Shown here piece after piece: positions 1 to 12,500 of a stretch of DNA of 64,000 nucleotides. The notes under the pieces are model-generated. The model was not told the origin of the DNA. It searched no databases and saw only the letters and a list, made by a program, of their open reading frames with translations. Each line of letters begins with the position of its first letter. The first letter of the stretch is position 1. Source of the DNA: Haliotis asinina (Eukaryota; Mollusca; Gastropoda; Lepetellida; Haliotidae); contig NC_090292.1 of assembly GCF_037392515.1 (NCBI RefSeq), positions 41,412,247 to 41,476,246 of the forward strand. The letters run 5' to 3'. The translations under genes were made by a program, and so were the position numbers.

Positions 1-50
1 TGGGTGTGGGTGTGGGTGTGGGTGTGGGTGTGTGGTGTGTGGTGTGGTCT
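1..50. repeat. (TGTGGG)n microsatellite
   Basis: The window opens in a degenerate TGTGGG/GGTGTG array that fades after about base 55. Confidence 0.9.
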
Positions 51-165
51 GTGTGTATGGGTTGTTGGTGGGGCGCTCACTGAATTTTAACCCACTTTCA
101 ATGGTCATTTAATTGACCTTCAGGACTAAAGGGTGGGTGGGGGTGCACTCCCAACCTCAGAATCG

Positions 166-256
166 TCCAGAAATGAGCTCCACACATTGTACACATGTGG
201 GGAATCGAACCTGGTGTGACAAGCGAACACTCAACCACTAGGCTACCCACCATCCC
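166..256 (-). repeat. tRNA-headed SINE (family B), partial
   Basis: The minus strand carries the family B head: a B-box-like GGTTCGATTCC and an A-box-like TAGCCTAGTGG, both partly decayed. The 3' tail is missing. Bases 257-462 hold no exon I can identify. Confidence 0.75.
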
Positions 257-462
257 TTCAGACAAGAGAAATCAAATGTTTTCTTCTTTGCTTGACAAAA
301 TATCATACGTACAAAACTATTCATATTAGGATCCATCTTTATCAGGTACAATGACTAGTAAGAAAATACACACAAAAAGATTGCCAGCTTTTGTGTTCAA
401 ATATCTGGAAGAAAATCTAGTTATTGTGGCCATAATCCTTCCTACAATGTGACAGCACTCAC

Positions 463-548
463 CTCTATCTGCGCGGTTCTTCTTGAAGCACAGAATGACA
501 TGGCTACACTTCAGTCGGTCCTCAGCATACTCCAAAAGAGACACAAGA
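463..548 (-). CDS. OAZ: Antizyme exon 3 (ODC-binding helix region)
   Basis: The exon follows a TTACAG acceptor and ends at a GTGAGT donor. It opens by completing a Ser codon split from exon 2 and encodes LVSLLEYAEDRLKCSHVILC and then FKKNRADR, which aligns with the antizyme segment that in vertebrates reads Phe-Ala-Glu-Glu-x-Leu-x-x-Asp-His-Val. It leaves one base (G) in the split codon at its 3' end. The next exon is not found between 1 and 462, so the gene continues beyond the window. Confidence 0.93.
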
Positions 549-3500
549 CTGTAACAGAGACAGCAACTTAGACACAAACCATATACATCGTTTATTTGTT
601 TTTACTACAGTATCAGTTTATTCCACCATTTCTGTGACAAATGCACATATTTTATCACTCTTTGGCGCTGACTTAATAGATTTAGCTCCCTTGAGCAGCA
701 AAACCCAGAGTTACCTCCCTTACAACATTTATTTCTCAGTGGCAATAAAGAACTGTTGTTTACATGATAACTACAGTCTGACTAGAAAGTCTCCAAATGA
801 ATTGTTAAATATAGCAGTTTAGAATGATAGTTAGCAAATATTTCAAGGCAAGATTTTCATAAATAACCTATGCCCAAACACCGTTTTCTCTATTAGAAAT
901 TGTCATGCATCACAGAAAAAGTTGTAATCACCATTAATATGACTGTTGACAGCTGGTGCGGAGGGGTCCACAGAAGCAATACCCTATCCATATAGATAAA
1001 ATAATGGACCAATCAAGACTTAAGTACTTGGTGCATGATGATTATTTCTATGGAGAGGCCTGTACAAACAATGATACCTACCCTCTAAAATTTATGAATG
1101 TGACCCCAAATATATAAATGTCTCTCCCTCGCCTATAATAATCACAGCCCCAAACAGACATGTTTTACTTATGATATGCACATTACAATTCCAATTACAA
1201 TTTTGAATGCTAAGCCCAAGAAACGTTATGCGTGTAAGAATGGATACTTTTACCATTAAAAATTATATGCAAATCAAATAAGCGTCCCCACGCCACTGCC
1301 AGCGCAACCTGCTTTGGAATTCTCATAATTGTGTCTTGATTAACAGATAAAACTGTGGCAAACAAGTGATTCAGATGAGTGAATTTATTTGCCTATTCCA
1401 GCAATATCACAGCAGTGGACACCAGAAATGGACTTCACACATTGTCCCCATACAGGGAACTGAACCCTGATATTCAGAATAAGAAGTGAATGCCTTAACC
1501 ACTATCCCAAGACGGCTGAGAGATTGTACTGACCTTTCCTTGGATCCCTCGGGAAGTATGCCACAGGGTAGCTCTACATACAACTTGCCGTCCAGCAAAA
1601 CAGTTTCCCAGGTCACCTCCAAACATTCCACAGGACGAATTTTGAAACACAGGTTGGCTGCAACCTGCGTCTGATGTGCCAAGGAGTTCACGTTGGTAGT
1701 GAACAGGCCTTTAGCATTGACAGGGGGCTGTGCTAAAACCCCCACGCCGCTGCCCTCTGCCACGAAGGACATTTTGGATGCATCAACGGCGTGGGGAACA
1801 TCAGGAGTACCACAGAGGCCCAGGACCCAGCGATATACAATACCGCTGATTCGACATCCTGAAACATGAAGCTCTTATTGAGAAGGTTGACAACATGAGG
1901 ACCCAATGTGACTACTCTGTCTAGTGGAAGCTCACAAACCCTGACGCCAATCACACAATATTTACATAAAACAATACATACTTCACAAAATACTTCATTT
2001 GTCTGAGAACATTTAGTACATAGCACATTTCAAACAGACACAGTGTCTAACACAACAACCAAACTTCATAGCACCTGGAATCAACTAGTAAAGGGAACAG
2101 GATGTTGCATTGATAAAAGAAGCCTAACACTACACTCACAGGCTAAACACAGCATTTATAGAATAGCTTCAACAATTCAGTTTATGAAAATCGAATCAGA
2201 TACCTTAGTTTCGATTTTTGAAAATCATCATCATTACAATTCGATATTAGAAAACCTATTTAAATTATTTCCACACACCAAGCAAGGCTCAATGTATGGT
2301 CATATGTGTAACCTTGAACTGATGTCAAAGTCACGTTCAACTCGGGATGAATTAGGAGCGAGTTGAGTTTTATGCTGCACTAAGAAATTTTCAGGGATGT
2401 GCTATTGAAAAAGAGATGAAAGTGAGAATGAGACAGGGATCTTGGGAGCTGCAGTTCCAAGATTGTCTTATACTGAAATATTCCAGCGATGAGGCTGAAA
2501 GTCTATAAAGTCTGGACCATACAATCCTCTGATCAGTAGCATGATCATTGATCTACACAATTGGGATATGACAACACGTGAATCAAAATTCCAATCAAGT
2601 AATGATAAGTTATCACTGAGTTTGATACTAGTTGGGTTATGGCATCATTTGCAAATCAATTATGACAACAATTATTGTGATGATCATGATAAGAAATACT
2701 GTAACAGTATTATTACTACTAATAATAATATTTAAGAGTCTGTGAAGCCGATTTTGTTGTACAGGATCCCTGAAAATCAGGATTTAAACCCAGTACACTC
2801 TGGAACCATGCCATCAAAGCTCTCTTTTTGATGATACTACCAACATCATTGTCTAAAGTGGTCAATATTAAGTGTTAGAATATAATTCCTTGAAAAACAA
2901 ATACAGCATCTAAGTTTTCATTCAAACATAATATTAGCTCATCCAGTAAAGTGTACGTAAGCTTAGATCCCCCAAACTTACACACTGGGGCAAAACATCC
3001 CTGATGATAATGATGCTTGATGAAAAAACAGAACGATACTACATCAGAGTGTGGATCCTTGAAAATGTATGTTGTCGCCCCAGTTATCAAAAATATTAAC
3101 CCAATGAGGGAACAACCTTAATTACAAAAACTCAGAGGCTAGACACCACAAGCCTTTAACCCTCCTTCACCATATCACGTCTAGTCCTGGTCAATAAAAC
3201 ACAACACTTGGTGGACCTCTGCAGGTTACTGATTACAATAATCCTGTAATAAATACATTATCTCCAGGCCAAAGACCCCAGACATTGTTACTATATAACA
3301 TTACCTGGTGTAACCTGATTGTCCTGATTAGCCAATAACAACAGGAAGAGGTCACAACCTTGCTGCACACAAAGCAAGAAAGACCGGGATTCATGCCAAG
3401 CAACTACTGGTGAATTGGGTTTAGCTCGCTTCGTTTACGCATTATGCAAACCACAAATGGCTAATCAACAGTAATCACATGACAGTACAGACAACTTGAG

Positions 3501-6500
3501 TCAAAATCTACCCAATGAATTACACCAACTCAGACACAAATAATTGTAAATGACACAAACCGACGTCATAGTAGATAGGATAACACACACCAAATCTGTA
3601 GAATGTTATAATTTTTGTCAACAAAATAACATAATGTTAAAGAAACTATCCTTGTTTTCATTCAATATTTCAAGATTTGTGACAAATGCGTAGCAACAGC
3701 AAAAGAAGCAGCAGGCATGTGGAGTGACTATTTCATAAGGGATAATATCAAAAGTCATCACACTGTGAATCTGAATTAGACATGCACTTGCCCCAGATTA
3801 GTTGTAACTGTGTTCGAATCATACACTGTATCACACAAACTAAAAACTGTGGGTCTCTCATCATCCGTCACTGCACGGGTCTTTGAGAATTCTCTTTGCT
3901 TTGACCTTACATTCTCAGCAACTCTAGCTACCTCTAAAACGTCACCTAATTACCAAGTGCTGTGATTCATAAACAGCAAACTGTTTCCTGTACAAATGTA
4001 TATATGTATGTGTAAGTGTATGGCCATGAAAATGGATTTGTATGCATTTGAAATCATCACAAACCTTTAAAAAAAAAAAAAAAATTGAAATGAAATTATG
4101 TGCGCACAGCAGGGAAGATTTCTAATTTGCCCGTCAAATTTTAAAAAGATCCATCCTTGACTCACTTCATGAAAATTATTTATGCTACAAGGAAATAAGA
4201 TGCCTGTCCATAGAATTCATGTCACATGTATTCATGCTTCTTGCACCGTACTGCACATCAACTGTGAAGATGTGTGCCCAATAACTTTCTCATGAATATA
4301 ATGTTTGAACTAAATTTGACAAAACTTTTCTCACAAAAATCCTAAACCTGGATAAAAATTTGATAAAAACAGATTTATCTAGATAAGCCAAGGCTGCTAC
4401 ACATGGCAGTATAAAAGGGAATTACTTATTTCTCTATTCATACCAACAGATAAAACTAAAAATGTAACTGAGGACTTGTATTTTCATGGAGAAAGAGCCT
4501 TGAACATGTAATTGTCTATTACTGAAACAAATTTATTTCCAGAATGTTCAAGTGTCTTTGAAAAGCAGCTTTGAGTTTTTCCAAGCTCTTTATGACAAAA
4601 CACATTTCATTCTTTTTCTAATTAGTCTACCAACATAGCCAAGTGCACCTTGTTTGCAATCTTGAAAAACCCTTGGGAATACCATAGCTTGTGACAATTA
4701 AGAAAATTACGTACAGAAAAACATGTTATTACTGAAATAATGAAATACAAAATGCTATCCAATTCTCACCTGGCCGCCTGCCAGCCAAGGAGCTAACTAG
4801 CTCAATGTCTATCCCAATGAGTAAATAGTGATAATGTATGCCTTTTATCACGTCCCAACAGTAGGACGACGATTGCTCCAATCAATAACCAAAAGGTCGA
4901 CCAACATCCCAGCATGTACACAACTCCACAGAGGAATGAACTAGCCGACATTGATTTCTGCAGAAACAGGTACTAGTCGTGTAGTGCGTTAATCCTAGGA
5001 GGCGTAGACAAGCTTTAACCTAAGCCAAAATATTATGTAAGGCCCTGACAAATTACTCAACAGTTTTTGTCCAACTAAACCAAGAGTCATCAGAATCTGA
5101 CAAATCCCCAAGCTCTCTGAGAAATACAGCTTGGGAAGTCGAGCTAGCTAATTTGTATATCATGCTGTACTGGTGTCCAGTGGACTTTCCATTGTTAATT
5201 ATGTTGTTGATTTAAATAATCAACAAGAAAATCAGCTTGTATAATGGAAAAATTAAAAGGGCAAGTGATTTTACAAGTGCCACTGTACCGGGTACATTAG
5301 CAATTCAAGAATTATTTCCATCCCTGGATGCCTAAGAAACATTTCACCTTTTTTTTATTTAGTCTTACAGTCCAACTAGGTGTGAGACCAACAGAGGTTG
5401 TGTGAAACCATGGGGGAGGTTGAGAACTCAAAAGGAAGCGTGAGAGACCCCAAGGGAGGCCTGAGAACCCCAAAGAAACATGAGAACAGCCCTAAAGGAG
5501 CTGTGAGACCCCAAGGAGAGAACTCTAGGAGAGAGAACCGTAGAGCTGGCATGAGAACCCAAGAGGAGTGAGAACCCCAGGAGGCATGCTTAACCAGATG
5601 ATGCCTGAGGCTGTTGATTAGTTCAGCCAGCAACTGACCTGATATGTATTGCTACCCCCCATATAATCAATAATCAATACATCCCAGAGATTTATATGGA
5701 TCTATTTACAAGGCCTAGCTTAGGAAACAGTCCTGGCAGCAAAAACATAAAGCTCAAGCACCAACTTCTGGAACCAGCAATAGCACAACAACAAGTCATG
5801 AGCCCTGATACTCAAGCTCTGAAAACCAAGCACAAAGGATAGTGTCCTCTAGATATTCCTCCACTCGACAGATACAACTGTTTTTACTTCCTGACAACAC
5901 ATGTGGTGGGCTGAAGAGTTCAATCCAGTGATAGAGTTACGGTTTTATGTCACATCTGTAGTACTTTTCAGCCATATCTTATAGTCATATATCAGGACAA
6001 AAACAGGCATATACAATGGGAAAACTAGCATCTGTCAAATCCAGCAAGCTGTCAATATCAGCATGAAAATTCATCCCGTTCGTGGCTTGTACAGCTCTTC
6101 AATTTAGTCTACACTTGATTATTTCTTCATTCCCAATGAGTGTCAGTTTAGACAGCTCCCACTGTAAATCAAAAACTAAAAACAAAACAATATACAACAA
6201 GCAACAATTGAAAATATATTGGTTGGTAGGTTGTTAAACTCACTAATGTACAACTTCAAGCTACGATCTGTGCATAACTGAGTCTGGACCAGACAATCCA
6301 GTGATCAACAGGATCAGGACCGGTGGGATACGACACAAGTCAACCATGTTAGCAAGTCTGACCACCTGATTTCATTAGTCACCCTTTATGACAAGCAAGG
6401 GTAGCTGAAGACCAATTCTGATGTGATCAACAATCAAATCTTACCAAGAACAACAGCTTCCTCAACTCAACAAGGGGAGATGACGACCAAGTCTGACATG

Positions 6501-9500
6501 CACATACCACAAAACGTATTTAATACAATAGAAAAAGCATGGTTATCTAAGCAGGTGTGCCAGTCTATCAGTGAATGTTGTTGCTGTAGGTGATTCGACA
6601 TGTACAACTGTCACAGTGGAACCCTGAACCCTCTTCTGAACATCTTATCTTATCAGGGATACACTCACAGGACTGACAGACACATAACATGTGTGTAACA
6701 TTTTCAAAACACACAACCAGTTGTCTCATACCCTATCTGATATCAATGCTGATGTAACTCAGCAAAGCCTGGACGACAGACCCATTTAACCTTGTCCCTC
6801 CCCTTGCGAAATACTTGCCTGAATGCAGGTAGTTTGTGTCTATTTTTAGCATGTTAAACTTGTAAACAATAACAATGTCAGTGTGACAATAATATCAATA
6901 GAAAACGGAACTTTATACAGGAAGGAAATTTCTTGCCTGAAACAAACCTGTGTAAGAGTATTATGTAAACTTGGATAACAATGAGTGAGTATGGTTTTAG
7001 CAATATTCCAGCAATAACATGTTGAGAACACAAGAACTGGGCTTTACAGATTGTGCCCATGTGGAGAATTGAACCGGGTCTTCAGCATGGTGAGCCGACA
7101 CATTAACTATTAGACTACCTTACTGCCTCAGCTAACAGTGAAATCTGAAATGACTCAAAAATGACAAGATTAAATTTCACACATTTTACTACCTGCAAAC
7201 TGCAACTAAATTAATCAGGCAGTGCCATCTTACAGTATTCACTCCATAGTGTTATCAACAATCCTATTGCTGTTGCCCACAGGAGACGATTCTTTATTAG
7301 CAAAGTGAGAGAAATATTTATGTACAACATGACAATTAAGTAAAGGTCACTCTAATCTATTCTGAAAGATGGTTACTTTTTAAATGACACTTTCATTAAC
7401 AAATTCCTTTCTTTTCCGCTTGGCAAAATCATATTGTCCACAATAACAACTGGCCAATCACATGACACCTGACCTTTCGTGAATATTTCACAAGATTATG
7501 CACAGAAAGTGATCTACAAAACTATTTATAGCAAGTTGAGTATGAATGCAGATGGGTTGAACTACAGCACTGCATAAATATCATACAGTAACTGTATGGA
7601 AACAGACTTGTTTCCAGTAACTGATACACCTTACACACACACACACACAAAAAAAAAACATAACCTATTTAATACAGGACATTTATAGAAATGAAACTGC
7701 CGCATTGCACTTGGAGTGGATCGTGTTACCAACAATAGATGCAATCTGTAAATATATGAAGCCTGCACATAGTGAAATCTAGCCTAAATTTTTCAACCAA
7801 AGGAATAAAGACGCGAAAACGTTCATTACTGGGTTTGTCCATGCACCAGCAAAGAGACCTCTTCCATGTTATGTAAAAACCATGAGTAATTACATGTCAA
7901 GGTGACACAACTCTGAAGCATTAACAGCCTTCAACTGTACACTCACGCTGTTGATCAACTTATTCTGTTGCACAACACAGCTACCCTGTGTTGCCACCCT
8001 TTTATAAGGCTACCTCTGTATAAGGTGACCAACTGTCACTTGTTCACAGACACAGTTGGTAAACATATCCTGTTACACAATAAAGCTATACTGTATAAAT
8101 CAACCCCTTTATAAGGCGACCTCTGTACAAGGCAATCAACTCTTGTTTGTACAAACACTTTGGGTAAACATATCCTGTGACACAACATACCTACCTTATA
8201 TTACCCTTTTTAAAGCTAGCCCTCTATAAAGCAACCCCTTTATAAAGTAACCAACTGTCAATAATTATTGTTACACATCAACATTGTTGGTAAACATATC
8301 GTTACACAATACAGCTACCCTATATTGTCCTATATAAGGTGACCAACTGTCCATTGTACACACACTGATAGTAAACATATCCTATTACCCAATACAGCAA
8401 CCTATATATCCTCATGTATCAACTGACAACCCCTTACATAAAGAGATCCCTACAGTAAATCTTCAACAACAATGCAAATTCATAAAACCTGTCCATAAGA
8501 CGCTGACCAAAACAAATGACCAGAATGTACATAATACCTATATTTAAAACAAACACATGTTTGTGTCCCAATGTTTTGATACAGTAGTCCATTCTAAAAT
8601 AATGTTTCAATAAAACAGACGGCAATCAATCATAACTAACGAAATCTGAACCAATGTTACACTTTTTTCACTGGTTAAGTCAATAAATACAAAACAATAA
8701 AGCTACTTCACCACATGACAATAAAATTGAAATATGATTTGATGACAAAACCAACTCCTTAGTGTAAAATTCCTGACATAACATCAGTTTGCTCATCTCA
8801 CGTTCCAGAAACCATGGCAACAGAGAGCAGGTGTTGCTTTCCTGTCAACTGATTTTTACATAATATTGAATTTTCCCATGGAAACAAACACTTACCAATT
8901 AGCAAACAGGACATAAATTTAGAGACATCCAAACACATACTATAGTTAACTGAACTTTTTCATAGTTTTCAACTTCCTCTTTCAGGGAAGGGCAAAAATA
9001 GTCAATGACACAAGTACTACAAATCAGAGACCACCACTTTGATAGATCTTACAACAAAATTTTCCCTCTCAAGGAAGTGTGGCAGTCAGTGTCATGTCAC
9101 TGATGTTACAAGTGGCACATTTACAGAGTTCCGAAACAGAATACCACGTATTGTAATGTTTCTTACCATTTTTTTTTATTCGAAGAAAACCATTTTAAAG
9201 ACTCTCTGTACAGTGTTTGAACAATTCTGATCTATTTCAAACCTAGTTAACTTTTATAAAAGCCCTAACTCTCTTGCATGTTCCACCAATATCCCAGGAG
9301 TGGACACCAGAAATGGGCTTCACATACTGAATCCAAGTGGTCAATAGAACCAAGGTCATCACCGAAAATGCTCTAACCACAAAACTACCCCACTGCCCTT
9401 GAAAATGGAGAACATATTAGACACTTAGTTAGAGCCATGAGTAGGGAACATCGTGCAGACATACATAAATCACAAGTGCAGCTTTCCAGAAGTCAAAACC

Positions 9501-12500
9501 CAAGTGAAGTAAAACATATTTCTAGAAAGACAACCTCAATTAAAATAGCATTACCATATGCAGAAAGTAATGTACAGATGCACGGAATATGCAGGAGAAG
9601 TAGGGCTTCCTTTTTGTATGATATTTCTGGGTTACGTTGTGTCATACAATAAAGAGAAAATTGCCATCCATAAATTTATCTTGAACATTCACCAACTTCA
9701 AAATGCCTCTCAAGAATCGCATACGCAGGATAGTTTATGGCTTATGCCTATGACAAGAGGCAAAAGTAGCTGGCTCAAATATTAAGTCATAACATGATGC
9801 CACTCTCAGAAAAGTGTTGAGACATAACAAAAATTTTTAAACTAGATATAAATATGTGGTATGTGTAGACCTGTCATACTGATCCTGAAACAGATTTATC
9901 CAAAAAAACCTAAGTTTAGAATATGTGGTAAGTCTTGATAACCATTGTCTAAGGAAAAAAGTCTCCTTTTCCTTACATGTTATGATATTTATTTATGAAA
10001 CACTTCTACGGTAAAATATATTCCTTTCAGAGACTAAATTTCGCCTACTTTGTAATGTAAAAATGACTGACGTCTACCCACTCTAAACTGACTTGCACCT
10101 GGTGTAAGTATGACTAATAACTAGGCACCACATTGTAATTTTGGGCTGCACAAGTGCATGTAATTAATTTCAGCCCTGATATATCTCAATGAAAATCGCA
10201 AGTAAGCATGCAAGAGCACACATGGACAACTGTGACGTACGACATGACTTAAGAAAGTGTGTGGTCATGTCTGATATATAGGTCACACAATGTGATGGCA
10301 TATTCACAAACTTGCACAAGCTGCCAGTTGATTTACAGCATCAACATAATGCATAACTGACGGTCTGGCAATGTGCCAGCCATATCTCTGTCCTTGGCCG
10401 GTTATAGGTGGAGGTTTTTTCAGTTTGACCAGTTTTCCTGTTTAGCAGTGAGCAAATGGTGATAAGCACAAGTAACATTGAACATATCTTAGTCATGTGG
10501 TCATGAGGTCACCATGACCTGGACTTTCTGAAAATGCATAAGTAATTTAACAGGGATAGAAATGCATTTTCTTCTACGTGTGCTTCAGGGCACCAGATGA
10601 ATATTTTAGGCCTGCCTTTCAGGAGTCAACTGTGCTTACATGTATTTGAATATACGACAATGATCATTTGAAATGCATAGTTAAATAAAGAAATGGGCTT
10701 AAGAATACACAAATATGTAGTATGGCATGTTATTTGATGAGGGGCACAGCACACCATCAAGAGTGAGTGAGTGTGTGAGTTCAGATTTGGCAGTAGAAAA
10801 TGCCGCCAAAGTGTAAGTTTGGGCTGGAAGATTCAAACCTGTTTTTGCACTTTTTCAGTTTCGGCAAAATATATATACAGGGGAAAATAATTACTAACCT
10901 TAATAGTGATCTTGTGAAACACGTAGTGTTATCGCATGCATACGATCTTCTTCAACTATGCAGCACAAGCACATGTCAATTACGCCATCACAAAAACATT
11001 GGCTTGTAATTTCAAACACTATAAGACCGATTATTCAAGACTAAGTCCTCGCTCTGATTTCCGACATTTGTCTCCAAGTATGCTGCCAACAACCAAATTG
11101 AAATAGTAATATCTGAAAACATGCTAAAAATAATCTTATTGCAGAGAAATACAGAGAAAGAAGATTAAAACTTGTTTTTCCTCAATATGATGGATGCAGA
11201 GCTTAAAAACTGTTTCATTGAGTCTCAGTTTCAGAAAAATCCACAAATCTAATTTTTTTTTTAATAAAGAACTTGCTGTTTAGACTTAACTTGCCTGCCT
11301 CTTAAGAGTTAAAGCATGAAATCCACAATAGATACCCAATAACAGACAACATAATTCACCGCTAACCATGGATAACATTTTAAAGAACACCATCTATTCA
11401 TATCTACAGCTGCTGTTCCTGTACATAAATTCATCATTTAAAAGAAAACATTAAATTATACAGTGAGACAGCTCATATGAAACTTCATGCCATGCTTCCT
11501 TGTTTCCTCTTACACCCTACTTTGGCTGCTTGGGTCGTTTTATGTCCTCACAATACACTGAAATCTCTGAAATCTTGCATTGGGATAGAGAACTTTAACA
11601 ATGGGCCATTTTCAGGATTATCAATTATTTTCTGAATTTTAAATGAGCCACGGCCCTTGTAACAATAGTTAATTTCAATATTTTATTTGGCCATATTTTA
11701 TTCTAATATGCACAATGGCCCATGGCCCTTGCCTTTCCCAGTCCCTGTGAAATGAACACATTACACCAAAAAAAGGTTTCAAAATTAAAATAAAATGCAA
11801 TAAAAAGGACCGCAGAGAATGAAAATATGGTAGTCTTGACTTGCCACACACAACTTGCATGGGCTGCACTTGGTACACTTGTTTCTTGGTCTGAGTGACA
11901 GACTATCCCCAACAATGTCTTTACCTGCACACAGTTTGGCAATAACACCACCTGCACCTTCTGTCAATAGTCACTAAATTGAAGCATTGCCTACCCTGAA
12001 ATGGTCAGTGGTTCATATACCTGGTTAAATCGCAGTCAGAAAACCCTGTGATAGTGTGGACTATCCTCACTAGTAGGCCAGCAACAATTCACCCAGACTG
12101 AGATTCGATTTCTGACCCTTGATTTGATCCTTCATACAAGTAAAAACATTGTTATCTTTGTACTCTCCATGTCTGCTTTTTCACCGTGATATCAATAGTC
12201 AACTGGGCAATGTCTACTTACAACCATTCTCATTAAATAAATTGCCTGGTTTCAACCAAATAAGTTTTGCCTAAATTCAACGCTCGAAACTGCTTGAGTT
12301 TGGGTCAAAATTACGTTCTGACCATGTGGACATATAAGAGTTATTCAAACATCAACACATGATCAAATCAAAAGTAATGATAACGGTTATAAAAAATCCA
12401 AACGGTGTCAGATTCTATTTTCGTTGAATCGAACATAACTGTTGCAGCCCCATTCACAAGCCCTACTGTAGGAAAATGCAGACACCACTCATTGAATAAA

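Noticed and set aside
1801..1803. Antizyme stop as a sequencing frameshift or pseudogene
   Set aside because: Site, upstream stretch and downstream stem all match the regulated antizyme signal, and the splice phases fit.
1733..2026. 97-codon minus frame over antizyme exon 2
   Set aside because: It is the third, non-antizyme frame and crosses the splice acceptor at 1859.
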